Assembly: GCA_020846105.1 (NCBI GenBank)
Contig: JADLEN010000313.1
Span: forward strand, 1-9,412
Direction of reading: 5' to 3'
Length of the DNA stretch: 9,412 bases
DNA from: Chitinophagaceae bacterium
Lineage (GTDB): Bacteria > Bacteroidota > Bacteroidia > Chitinophagales > Chitinophagaceae
This document shows positions 1-7,247 of this stretch, piece after piece; within the stretch, counting starts at the first letter, position 1, and every line of letters starts with the position of its first letter. The notes under the pieces were generated by a model that searched no databases, was not told the origin of the DNA, and was given only the letters and a program-made list of their open reading frames with translations. A program made the translations under genes and the position numbers.

Positions 1-1389
1 AGGCTCTAAAATAAAATGTTGGTTGAAATTTTTGCGGTACAAAAAGAATGCTGCAGCAGTTGTGTTATTTCTTTCAAATTCTATTTTCGAACCTAACGAA
101 TTTCTATAATCAAGTTTGGTATTTTGGCCACCTACTTCTATACCATAATTCAATTGGCTATAACCAGGGAAGAAATAGGTGAAGTCAATAGCACCTTCGA
201 AATTATTAATGCTAGAGCTACGTGGCTCAAAGTTTACTTCTTGGTTGTTTATTTTGTAAGTAGAGTAGGCAAACTTACCATTGATAAGTGATGACGAACC
301 CGTTGGCGATACCACAAAGGTAGTTCCACCGCCAGTTGCTTGCCAGTCGAAAGTGGCAGATGTTTTGCCAGCATTGTCAAAAACGCTAGCCTTGTCGTTA
401 AAATTGAAACCGAATAAGTTGAATTTTGAGCCATTATTACCACTAAAAGTTACCTTGCCATAAAGGTCTGTAAACTCAAATGGTAAACCATTTTTGAATT
501 GCTCACCAAGGCCGCTGTATAGGGCTTTAGACGTTTGGCTCAGGTAGCTATGCTTGGCCGATATTAGAAAAGTAGAGCTACCACCTTCGGGATTTTTTTG
601 TTTTGCCAATGGGCCTTCGAGCATTCCGCGCACCATTATTGGCGATACGGACGCTGTACCAGATATACGTTGATTGTTGCCATCTTTGGTACGTATATCT
701 AATATTGCAGAGCTTCTATTGCCATAGGTGGCATTAAAGCCTGCTGTGTATACATCGGCAGTGCGTATGGCTTCTGTTTCGAATACAGAGTAAAGACCCA
801 CCGAGTGGAAAGGGTTGTAAATAGTAATGCCATCCAGCAAAATGCCTGTTTGTACAGGAGAGCCTCCGCGGATATACAATTGACCACCTTGGTCGCCAGT
901 GAAGGTGACACCCGGCGTTACTTGTAAGTATTGCGCAATGTCTGGTTCGCCACCTGAGCTTGGTAGTAGTTTTATTTCTTTGGGTGTAATTGTTGTTTTG
1001 CCAATATTAACCCTTGTAGTTTTTTGAATTTTTCTTGCAGAAATATTAACCCCCTTCAATTCCAAGCCTCTTGCTTCTAGGTAGAATTTCTTTGTCACAA
1101 AATCATTCGCCACAATCTTGACATTGATGAATGCTGTGTCGTAGCCAAAAGAGGTTGCAAATAATGTGTAATTTCCTGGCTCCAATTGGCCAATGGTAAA
1201 ATAACCATTGTCGTCTGTTTGCGCTCCTTGTTTTGTTCCTTTTACAAAGATATTTGTTGTGCTTAGCGCCTCACCTGTTCCTTTTTCGTAAACAAAACCT
1301 TTCACCGCTCCTGTATTTGTAGCTTGTGCAAAAGCATTGCCAATTGGTAGGCTACAAACAAGGGTAATCAATCGTAGAAATTTGTGCAT
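1..1389 (-). CDS. TonB-dependent outer-membrane receptor, N-terminal part (cut by left edge)
   Basis: I translated the minus strand from the ATG at 1389-1387; the frame stays open for 463 codons to the window edge, so the C-terminal part of the beta-barrel is missing. Residues 1-21 form a signal peptide ending in AFA before Gln22. Residues about 28-105 form a carboxypeptidase-regulatory-like beta-sandwich, including DDNGYFTI (59-66) and a PGNYTL stretch. The plug follows at about 110-235, with GGEPDIAQYLQVTPGV (146-161), YIRGGSP (172-178) and ILLDGITIYNPFHSVG (183-198). Aromatic-rich alternating strands after about 235 begin the barrel. Such receptors bring a ligand across the outer membrane using TonB/ExbBD energy; the ligand cannot be told here. 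No SusD-like partner lies on the visible side, and the plug resembles non-Sus receptors. A well-formed promoter lies at 1445-1476, so it is probably transcribed independently of folP. Confidence 0.93.
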   Translation of the reverse strand, partial: MHKFLRLITLVCSLPIGNAFAQATNTGAVKGFVYEKGTGEALSTTNIFVKGTKQGAQTDDNGYFTIGQLEPGNYTLFATSFGYDTAFINVKIVANDFVTKKFYLEARGLELKGVNISARKIQKTTRVNIGKTTITPKEIKLLPSSGGEPDIAQYLQVTPGVTFTGDQGGQLYIRGGSPVQTGILLDGITIYNPFHSVGLYSVFETEAIRTADVYTAGFNATYGNRSSAILDIRTKDGNNQRISGTASVSPIMVRGMLEGPLAKQKNPEGGSSTFLISAKHSYLSQTSKALYSGLGEQFKNGLPFEFTDLYGKVTFSGNNGSKFNLFGFNFNDKASVFDNAGKTSATFDWQATGGGTTFVVSPTGSSSLINGKFAYSTYKINNQEVNFEPRSSSINNFEGAIDFTYFFPGYSQLNYGIEVGGQNTKLDYRNSLGSKIEFERNNTTAAAFFLYRKNFNQHFILEP

Positions 1390-1444
1390 ATATTTATTGT
1401 GTAAAAATTCGAATATTTGTGAGTTGAGATTTTTTAAAGACTGC

Positions 1445-1476
1445 CAAAGGTAAGGATTAGGCCTCAAGCCTTCAAA
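1445..1476 (-). promoter_or_regulatory. Bacteroidota-type promoter for the TonB-dependent receptor
   Basis: Reading the minus strand, TTTG (1476-1473) is followed by a 20-base spacer and then TACCTTTG (1452-1445). This is a full match to the Bacteroidota primary-sigma pattern, -33 TTTG and -7 TAnnTTTG. Transcription should start roughly 5-7 bases further on, leaving an AT-rich leader of about 50 bases before the ATG at 1389. It sits in the 168-base gap between folP and the receptor gene. No start site has been measured here. Confidence 0.7.
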
Positions 1477-1557
1477 AGTAAATTATTAACGTTGAAACTG
1501 CCTTTGTTAGTGTGTTTCGCTTCTTTTTTTTAAGAAAAAAGTTATTGTTTTTTAATG

Positions 1558-2427
1558 TCAAAAATTATTACTGCTATTTAGATGGTTAAATAATTTTATC
1601 GTTTCTACCGCCTCCTTTACATCGTGGACACGTAAAATACTAGCGCCTTGCTGCAAAGCAACCATATTAAGTGCCGTAGTGCCATTAAGTGCGTTGCTAG
1701 CATCTGTATCCAAAGTTTTATAAATCATCGACTTGCGAGAGAGACCTGCAAGTAAAGGCTTACCCAGCATTCTTAGTTGCGCCATATTATTAAGTAGCTC
1801 AAAATTTTGATGGGTATTTTTAGCAAACCCAAAACCAGGGTCAAATATCAAGTCAACGATGCCTGCTTGGGTACATTGGTACGCTATGCTTTGCAATTCA
1901 TTTAGCACTTCCAGTGTTAGGTTTTTGTATGTAGGGTTTTGGTGCATGGTAGCTGCATTTCCTCTATTGTGCATCGCTATATAAGGCACCTTCAGTTTGC
2001 TCACAGTTGCAATCATTTCTTGGTCAAAAAGGCCTCCGCTAATATCATTCACGATATCAGCACCCGCGCCCACTGCAGCTTTTGCAACAGTAGCATTATA
2101 ACTGTCTATAGATACCCAGCAGCTAGGGAATGCTTTTTTGATAAGCTCAATTGCAGGTAGCACACGGTCTTGCTCTTCGTTTATACCTACATCTGTGGCT
2201 CCGGGTCTTGAAGATGCGCCTACAATATCTAGTATCGTTACTCCTTCAAGAATCATTTTTTCGGCCTGTGCCATTATGGTACTTCTATTTTGTACCCTGC
2301 TTTGGGTAAAAAAACTATCAGGTGTCACATTGATAATGCCCATAACAATGGGTGTTGAAAGGTCTAGTAAGTTTCCTTTACTTTGCAGCAAATTGGCAAC
2401 GGGCAAAAGTGTATTTTTGAAACTCAT
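1558..2427 (-). CDS. folP: Dihydropteroate synthase
   Basis: This 289-residue protein catalyses condensation of 6-hydroxymethyl-7,8-dihydropterin pyrophosphate with p-aminobenzoate, the sulfonamide-sensitive step of folate synthesis in the cytoplasm. The TIM-barrel motifs are in order: GIINVTPDSF (30-39), DIVGASSRPG (67-76, the flexible pABA/sulfonamide loop), SIDSYNA (106-112), NDIS (127-130), MHNRG (152-156), DPGFGFAK (196-203), GLSRKS (228-233) and RVHD (266-269). Asp196, Lys232, Arg266 and His268, expected to bind pterin or phosphate, are present. Length is normal. The loop reads SSRPG rather than the enterobacterial STRPG, a conservative change that I believe is common in Bacteroidota. 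The ATG start is supported by a TACATTTG element 26 bases upstream. It is divergent from the DUF1599 gene, with only 52 bases between the two starts. Confidence 0.97.
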   Translation of the reverse strand: MSFKNTLLPVANLLQSKGNLLDLSTPIVMGIINVTPDSFFTQSRVQNRSTIMAQAEKMILEGVTILDIVGASSRPGATDVGINEEQDRVLPAIELIKKAFPSCWVSIDSYNATVAKAAVGAGADIVNDISGGLFDQEMIATVSKLKVPYIAMHNRGNAATMHQNPTYKNLTLEVLNELQSIAYQCTQAGIVDLIFDPGFGFAKNTHQNFELLNNMAQLRMLGKPLLAGLSRKSMIYKTLDTDASNALNGTTALNMVALQQGASILRVHDVKEAVETIKLFNHLNSSNNF

Positions 2428-2453
2428 AGCACTAGCTTGTTATTGATGTGGCA

Positions 2454-2487
2454 CAAATGTAGCTTCAAATAAAAAAAAGATGGACAA
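2454..2487 (-). promoter_or_regulatory. Probable folP promoter
   Basis: On the minus strand TACATTTG (2461-2454) fits the Bacteroidota -7 consensus TAnnTTTG and lies 26 bases before the folP start. The only nearby -33-like element is a TTG at 2487-2485 with a 23-base spacer, at the long end of the accepted range. That element would lie inside the first codons of the divergent DUF1599 gene. The -7 element is convincing; the -33 element is weak. Confidence 0.42.
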
Positions 2488-3034
2488 TCAATCAAAAATT
2501 ACCTTACATCAATACGACGCTGTAGTGGCAAGATGCAAGGATTTGTATGTGAAAAAAGCTGCCGACTATGGTACTTCTTGGCGTGTACTGCGCGCTGTTT
2601 CTATTGTAGATCAAATATATATTAAGGCATGGCGTATTCGTCAAATCCAAGAGTTAGAATCTCAGTTGATAGACGACTCTATTGAGAGCGAGTTTGTAGG
2701 CATTGTCAACTATGGTATCATTGCATTGATTCAATATTTTTTGCCCAAAGATGCGCCCATAGAGCTTGCTGCCGATACCGCAAAAGATTATTACGAAGCA
2801 AGGGCCGAGGAAGTACGAGCATTGATGCTCAAAAAAAATCATGATTACGGAGAGGCTTGGCGGGCAATGTCGCAAGCATCTTTTGTCGATTTAATATTGG
2901 TGAAACTATTGCGCATTCGCCAAATAATAGCCAACGATGGCGCAGTAAAAGTGTCTGAAGGTGCCGATGCTAATTTTGCAGATATTGTGAACTATGGCAT
3001 TTTTGCTTTGATACTAATAGGCGAAGAGGAATAA
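2480..3034 (+). CDS. Tandem DUF1599-domain protein (nucleotide-modification-associated domain type)
   Basis: This 184-residue protein is built from two copies of one domain. Copy 1 (about 18-86) has DYGTSWR (29-35), RIRQI (52-56) and IVNYGIIALI (75-84). Copy 2 (about 113-179) has DYGEAWR (122-128), RIRQI (145-149) and IVNYGIFALI (169-178). I recognise the pattern as DUF1599, which I recall being grouped with domains associated with nucleotide modification; its biochemical role is unknown to me. There is no signal peptide or convincing membrane segment, so it is probably cytoplasmic. The ATG follows an A-rich stretch rather than a Shine-Dalgarno site. It is divergent from folP and heads the plus-strand gene run; a weak promoter candidate (TTG at 2437-2439, 20-base spacer, TAGCTTCA at 2460-2467) precedes it. 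Confidence 0.88.
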   Translation: MDNQSKITLHQYDAVVARCKDLYVKKAADYGTSWRVLRAVSIVDQIYIKAWRIRQIQELESQLIDDSIESEFVGIVNYGIIALIQYFLPKDAPIELAADTAKDYYEARAEEVRALMLKKNHDYGEAWRAMSQASFVDLILVKLLRIRQIIANDGAVKVSEGADANFADIVNYGIFALILIGEEE

Positions 3035-3120
3035 TTGCTATTGTGAATTGTTTTACATTTTGGCAACAAATTCTAAAACACAGTTCCCTTATTTTTGACC
3101 ATCTCCTAAAACAAAATACT

Positions 3121-4251
3121 ATGAAATACATCCTTTGGTTATTACGCATTATTGTTGGTGCGCTCTTTATTTTCTCTGGTCTTATCAAAGCCAACGACCC
3201 GCTAGGACTTGCTTATAAAATGAACGAGTTTTTCGACGTTTGGGGTATGAGTGGCCTCGCAAGCATTTCACTCGGCTTATCTGTGTTGATGATAGGTTTC
3301 GAAATAATAGCTGGGATAGGATTGTTGCTAGGCGCATCTTTTCGTCTGTTTTCGTTTCTGCTTTTGTTGCTCACTCTATTCTTTACCTTTCTTACTGCCT
3401 ACGTGTACCTTACCGACAAAATAAAAGAATGTGGCTGTTTTGGCGATTGTATAAAAATATCAAATGCTGAAACATTTTGGAAAGATGTAGTGCTCACCAT
3501 TTTGGTTGTTATCTTGTTTATTTATCGCAACAAAGTACAGCCATTGTTCAACAATAAAATTACGGCTGCGCTAATGATTGTTACTGTGGTTTTCGCTTTT
3601 GGTATCCAATGGCGTACACTCAATTATTTGCCCACTTACGACTGTCTTGCTTACAAAAAAGGTGCTAATATTTGGGAGCAAATGCAGCCACCTCCTGGCT
3701 CTACACCAGATGTGTACAAAAATGTAATGACTTATGAAAAGGATGGAAAGCGTCAGGATTTTGATGAGACAAATTACCCATGGCAGGATACAACATGGAA
3801 ATTTATCGACAATAAACCTGTTCTTATTCAAAAAGGCAACTCAGATCCTGCAATCAAAGATTTCGTGCTCAATGATTATAACGGCAACGACCTTACAGAG
3901 TCTTTACTCAAAGAGCCAGGTTACACTTTTCTTTTGTACATACGCGATGTGAAAAAAGCAAGCCTCGAAAATATAGACCGCCTGCAAAACCTTGTTGCTA
4001 AGGCCAACCAACTAAATGTACCTTTTTATGTGCTCAGCTCCTCATCCCAGTCTGATGCCGAAAAATTTGCAACGGATTATAAATTACAAGGTGCACAATG
4101 GCTAATAATAGACGGTACTGTTAGTAAAACGGCTATGCGTAGCAATCCAGGATTAATGATGCTAAAAGACGGAACTATTCAAGAAAAATGGTCCTTTAAA
4201 ACTTACCCAAAAGATTTTGTAATTGCGAATAACCAACTGACCCCACAATAA
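3121..4251 (+). CDS. BT_3928-family membrane protein: DoxX/MauE-like domain plus thioredoxin-like domain
   Basis: I chose the ATG at 3121 (376 residues), not the upstream in-frame GTG at 3043, because it starts directly at the conserved N-terminal membrane helix. The N-terminal half has about five membrane segments (near 5-23, 50-71, 76-97, 121-136 and 148-163), with FSGLIKANDPLG (18-29) and a cysteine motif CGCFGDC (104-110), as in DoxX/MauE-like proteins. The rest looks like a periplasmic thioredoxin/AhpC-like fold (about 250-376) with no CXXC of its own, linked by a segment carrying a single Cys in YDCLAYKKG. A role in envelope redox or quinone-linked chemistry is plausible but unproven. 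It follows the DUF1599 gene by 86 bases and precedes the permease by 6. A -7-like TATTTTTG at 3090-3097 could give an internal start, but I find no -33 element at a good distance. Confidence 0.88.
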   Translation: MKYILWLLRIIVGALFIFSGLIKANDPLGLAYKMNEFFDVWGMSGLASISLGLSVLMIGFEIIAGIGLLLGASFRLFSFLLLLLTLFFTFLTAYVYLTDKIKECGCFGDCIKISNAETFWKDVVLTILVVILFIYRNKVQPLFNNKITAALMIVTVVFAFGIQWRTLNYLPTYDCLAYKKGANIWEQMQPPPGSTPDVYKNVMTYEKDGKRQDFDETNYPWQDTTWKFIDNKPVLIQKGNSDPAIKDFVLNDYNGNDLTESLLKEPGYTFLLYIRDVKKASLENIDRLQNLVAKANQLNVPFYVLSSSSQSDAEKFATDYKLQGAQWLIIDGTVSKTAMRSNPGLMMLKDGTIQEKWSFKTYPKDFVIANNQLTPQ

Positions 4252-4257
4252 GCCAAA

Positions 4258-5313
4258 GTGATAACCTACTTGCTGCGCAAAATAGCCTATAGTATTTTCG
4301 TTCTTTGGGGCGTAGTGAGTTTAGTTTTTGTACTCTTTAATGTATTGCCTGCCGACCCCGCACGCCTTACCCTTGGGCAACGTAGCGATTTGAGCTCTTT
4401 AGAAAATGTACGTAAAGAACTCAACTTGGACAAGCCAATGGGCACACGCTATTTGCTTTACCTCAACGACTTGTCGCCTATAGCAATACTGCCAAACGAT
4501 AGTACTAGCCAAGCCAAATATAGCTATACAGCCTTAGTGTCTTTTGGGACAAAAAATATCGTAATAAAAAGCCCATACCTCGGACGCTCTTACCGTACCA
4601 AAAAGCTAGTAAGCACAGTGCTAGCTGAGGCACTGCCGGGTACAGCTTTATTAGCATTGTCAGCCATGATGTTGGCTACATTTTTAGGTGTTTTGCTCGG
4701 TATTTTATCGGCTTATTACAAAGACACTTGGATAGATAGCAGTGCTATTGCTGCCAGTGTTGCAGGTATTTCAATGCCATCTTTTTTTTCGGGGCTTATC
4801 ATTGCTTATGTTTTTGGTTTTTTATTACACCAATATACCGGCCTAGACATGACGGGGAGCCTTTGGGTTTACGACCCTGTTACTGGGGCAAAACACATGG
4901 CTATTCACAACCTCATCCTGCCTGCAATTGCATTGGGTATTCGTCCGTTGGCTATTATTACCCAGCTCACACGTAGCGCTATGCTCGATGTGCTTTCACA
5001 AGACTATATTCGTACGGCCTATGCCAAGGGGCTGAGTACAAAACAAGTAATATGGCGACACGCACTGCCAAATGCTATGAACCCTGTTATTACTGCTATT
5101 TCGGGCTGGCTAGCTGAGCTACTCGCAGGCTCTTTTTTTGTAGAATTTATTTTTGGATGGAAAGGTCTTGGGAAGCTCACTGTTGATGCACTGGATAAAT
5201 TTGATTTTCCATTGGTGATGGGCGCAGTGCTAGTTTCCGCTTTTATTTTTGTGCTTGTCAGCCTCCTTGCCGACCTATTGTATGCACGCTTAGATCCCCG
5301 AATAAGATTATAG
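4258..5313 (+). CDS. ABC transporter permease, DppB/OppB (peptide/nickel) type
   Basis: The 351-residue protein is an inner-membrane permease of the dipeptide/oligopeptide class. It begins with YLLRKIAYSIFVLWGVVSLV, the usual first helix, followed by FNVLPADPAR (27-36). Helices continue near 127-152, 163-190, 216-236, 275-296 and 320-342. The EAA loop that docks the ATPase is clear at about 250-271: YIRTAYAKGLSTKQVIWRHALP. The C-terminus ends in DLLYARLDPRIRL, typical of the family. A long soluble insert (about 60-118) precedes the second helix. The start is GTG at 4258, 6 bases after the preceding stop, and mutY begins 16 bases after its own stop, so it is probably cotranscribed. No second permease, ATPase or binding protein is in the window; the substrate is unknown. 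Confidence 0.93.
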   Translation: MITYLLRKIAYSIFVLWGVVSLVFVLFNVLPADPARLTLGQRSDLSSLENVRKELNLDKPMGTRYLLYLNDLSPIAILPNDSTSQAKYSYTALVSFGTKNIVIKSPYLGRSYRTKKLVSTVLAEALPGTALLALSAMMLATFLGVLLGILSAYYKDTWIDSSAIAASVAGISMPSFFSGLIIAYVFGFLLHQYTGLDMTGSLWVYDPVTGAKHMAIHNLILPAIALGIRPLAIITQLTRSAMLDVLSQDYIRTAYAKGLSTKQVIWRHALPNAMNPVITAISGWLAELLAGSFFVEFIFGWKGLGKLTVDALDKFDFPLVMGAVLVSAFIFVLVSLLADLLYARLDPRIRL

Positions 5314-5329
5314 TTTTTAGTAGCGGCAA

Positions 5330-6397
5330 ATGACCAAAAAGCATAAATATTTCACAGCACAATTGTTGCAATGGCATAGCCAACACAATGACCGCATTTT
5401 GCCTTGGAAAGGTATTAGCGACCCCTACAAAATTTGGCTTTCAGAGGTGATGCTGCAACAGACACGTGCCGAGCAGGGCTTGCCTTACTACCATTCATTT
5501 ACCACAAATTACCCCGATATTATAGCGCTAGCCAATGCTAGCGACGATGCTGTTTTTAAACTTTGGCAAGGTTTGGGTTATTACAATCGTTGCCGCAATA
5601 TGTTGCAAACAGCTAGGTTTATTGCCACAGAATTGGGCGGAAAATTTCCGGATAATTACGCGGATATACTCGCCCTTAAAGGTGTTGGAACATATACTGC
5701 TGCAGCAATAGCGTCATTTGCTTTTGGGCTACCTCATGCAGTGGTCGATGGTAATGTATATCGTGTGTTGTCGCGGTATTTTGGTATCGATGATGCCATT
5801 GATGGTGCTGCAGGTAAAGTAAAGTTTGCACAGCTTGCCGATGAATTATTATGTCGTAAAAATCCGGCATTGTACAACCAAGCAATTATGGATTTGGGTG
5901 CGTCTGTGTGCACGCCCAAAAAAGCACAATGTGCTGATTGTCCATTGAGCAAGCATTGTGTAGCTTTGAAAGATAATTTGGTAAGCCTACTTCCTTTTAA
6001 AGAAAAGAAACTAAAGATTAAAAATCGCTTTTTCAATTTCATTGTGCTGCAGTTTCATGATGAAGTATGGATAACGCAGCGAAATAAAAAAGACGTTTGG
6101 CAAGATTTGTACCAATTTTTGCTGATAGAAACGGCTAGTGATTTGTACATTGAAGATTTACAACTGCAGCCAATGCTTTATCAGATTTTGGATAAAAAAC
6201 AAACTTTAGTTTTTACGAAGCAAATAAAACAAAGACTCACTCATCAGCTTATTGAAAGTAAATTTTTTACAGTTTCTTTTGAAAAAAAGCCTACTAATAT
6301 GACACAAGATGGTATGTGGGTAAAGCTTTCGGACATTAATAATTATGCTTTCCCTAAAACAATAATCCAATTTATTGATGAGCGCCTTACTGGATAA
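5330..6397 (+). CDS. mutY: Adenine DNA glycosylase MutY
   Basis: MutY removes adenine mispaired with 8-oxoguanine, preventing G:C to T:A mutations. The 355-residue sequence has SEVMLQQTR (38-46) with catalytic Glu39, a helix-hairpin-helix LKGVGTYTA (116-124), and VVDGNVYRVL (138-147) with the catalytic Asp140. A [4Fe-4S] cluster is bound by Cys194, Cys201, Cys204 and Cys210 in CX6CX2CX5C spacing. Residues about 225-355 form the C-terminal NUDIX-like domain that reads 8-oxoG, with KKDVWQDLYQFLL. The C-terminal domain and tyrosine-containing QQT region distinguish it from endonuclease III. The ATG lies 16 bases after the permease stop, and the end overlaps the next gene by 20 bases. Confidence 0.97.
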   Translation: MTKKHKYFTAQLLQWHSQHNDRILPWKGISDPYKIWLSEVMLQQTRAEQGLPYYHSFTTNYPDIIALANASDDAVFKLWQGLGYYNRCRNMLQTARFIATELGGKFPDNYADILALKGVGTYTAAAIASFAFGLPHAVVDGNVYRVLSRYFGIDDAIDGAAGKVKFAQLADELLCRKNPALYNQAIMDLGASVCTPKKAQCADCPLSKHCVALKDNLVSLLPFKEKKLKIKNRFFNFIVLQFHDEVWITQRNKKDVWQDLYQFLLIETASDLYIEDLQLQPMLYQILDKKQTLVFTKQIKQRLTHQLIESKFFTVSFEKKPTNMTQDGMWVKLSDINNYAFPKTIIQFIDERLTG

Positions 6398-7247
6398 ATT
6401 TGTTTTTCGCCTAAATACCTTGCTTCATTTTGTGTTGTTCACAAGTGTGTTTTCATCGCTATGTACATTGGTGCTTTGTATCGCTACCGAAAAATTAATT
6501 CTTGGTCATTTGCCGCCATTATTTTCATCGCTTCATTTGTTCATAATTGGCAGTACTTTGGTGGTGTATAATGTACATTACCTTATCAAAAAGTCTTCCA
6601 TCGCCATATCCGATCAGTATGCATGGGTGCAGCAACATCGCTTGTGGAATTACTTTTTTCTTGGTTTAGGTTTTGTGCTTTGTGGCATTTTTGCTTTTGC
6701 AATGCCCAAGGCTGTATGGCAGGCGGGCATTGTATTATCGGTGTTTTCATTTGCTTATTCTGTTCCAATATTGCCTTTCAAAAACAAGTATAGGCTCAAG
6801 GATATAGGTTGGCTCAAAATTATTATTCTTGCTTGCGTTTGGGTAGCGGTTACGGCTGTATTGCCAATGCTTTTTTGGTCTGTAAATCCTTTAGCATATC
6901 CTTACGAAATAGGTCTACGATTCCTTCTATTATTTATTCTTTGTTTGGCTTTCGACATCAGAGATATGCAGGTAGATTTTGAAGCAGGTATTTATACACT
7001 TCCCAATAAATTTGGTGTTGTGAATACCTACCGACTCATCAATATGCTTGCATTTGTGTTCTTTGCTTTTGCACTAGCTCAGTTGTTGCATCGCTCCTTG
7101 TGGGACAGGTTCTTGCTCAATATCGTTACTATAATTGCCACACTTTGGGGTATTCATTATGTGCGCAAGCATCCATCCGACAAGAATTATCAGCTATTTG
7201 TTGATGGGCAAATGTTGCTCAATGGCTTTCTTTTATGTCTCTTATAA
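6378..7247 (+). CDS. UbiA-like prenyltransferase-family membrane protein
   Basis: This 289-residue, highly hydrophobic protein has about eight membrane segments (near 15-35, 52-70, 91-108, 112-130, 147-166, 180-192, 217-236 and 245-261). It shows the second UbiA aspartate motif as DIRDMQVD (193-200, DxxDxxxD), followed by TLPNKFG (207-213), and a cytoplasmic YSVPILPFKNKYRLKDIGWLK region (127-147). The first motif, normally NDxxDxxxD, is only YNVHYLIK (64-71), so one metal-diphosphate site is missing. I therefore call it UbiA-like; neither the prenyl substrate nor catalysis can be assumed. I prefer the ATG at 6378 over the TTG at 6375. The start lies inside mutY (20-base overlap), suggesting translational coupling, and the stop overlaps convergent corA by 6 bases. 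Similar degenerate UbiA relatives are, to my recollection, found in other Bacteroidota. Confidence 0.82.
   Translation: MSALLDKFVFRLNTLLHFVLFTSVFSSLCTLVLCIATEKLILGHLPPLFSSLHLFIIGSTLVVYNVHYLIKKSSIAISDQYAWVQQHRLWNYFFLGLGFVLCGIFAFAMPKAVWQAGIVLSVFSFAYSVPILPFKNKYRLKDIGWLKIIILACVWVAVTAVLPMLFWSVNPLAYPYEIGLRFLLLFILCLAFDIRDMQVDFEAGIYTLPNKFGVVNTYRLINMLAFVFFAFALAQLLHRSLWDRFLLNIVTIIATLWGIHYVRKHPSDKNYQLFVDGQMLLNGFLLCLL

Noticed and set aside
1523..1541. Hairpin C-T7 / A6-G just downstream of folP as a terminator
   Set aside because: The stem is almost only A:T pairs and on the minus strand it is followed by AAGCG, not a T-run; too weak to call.
2138..2446. 102-codon plus-strand open frame opposite folP
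   Set aside because: It lies antisense to a gene with full family motifs, its product resembles no family, and it has no promoter or start context.
3043..3120. GTG start extending the BT_3928-family protein by 26 residues
   Set aside because: The extension is not hydrophobic or family-like, whereas the ATG at 3121 starts right at the conserved first membrane helix.
5734..6042. 102-codon minus-strand open frame opposite mutY
   Set aside because: It covers the MutY catalytic Asp and iron-sulfur region in antisense; a shadow of a strongly conserved gene.
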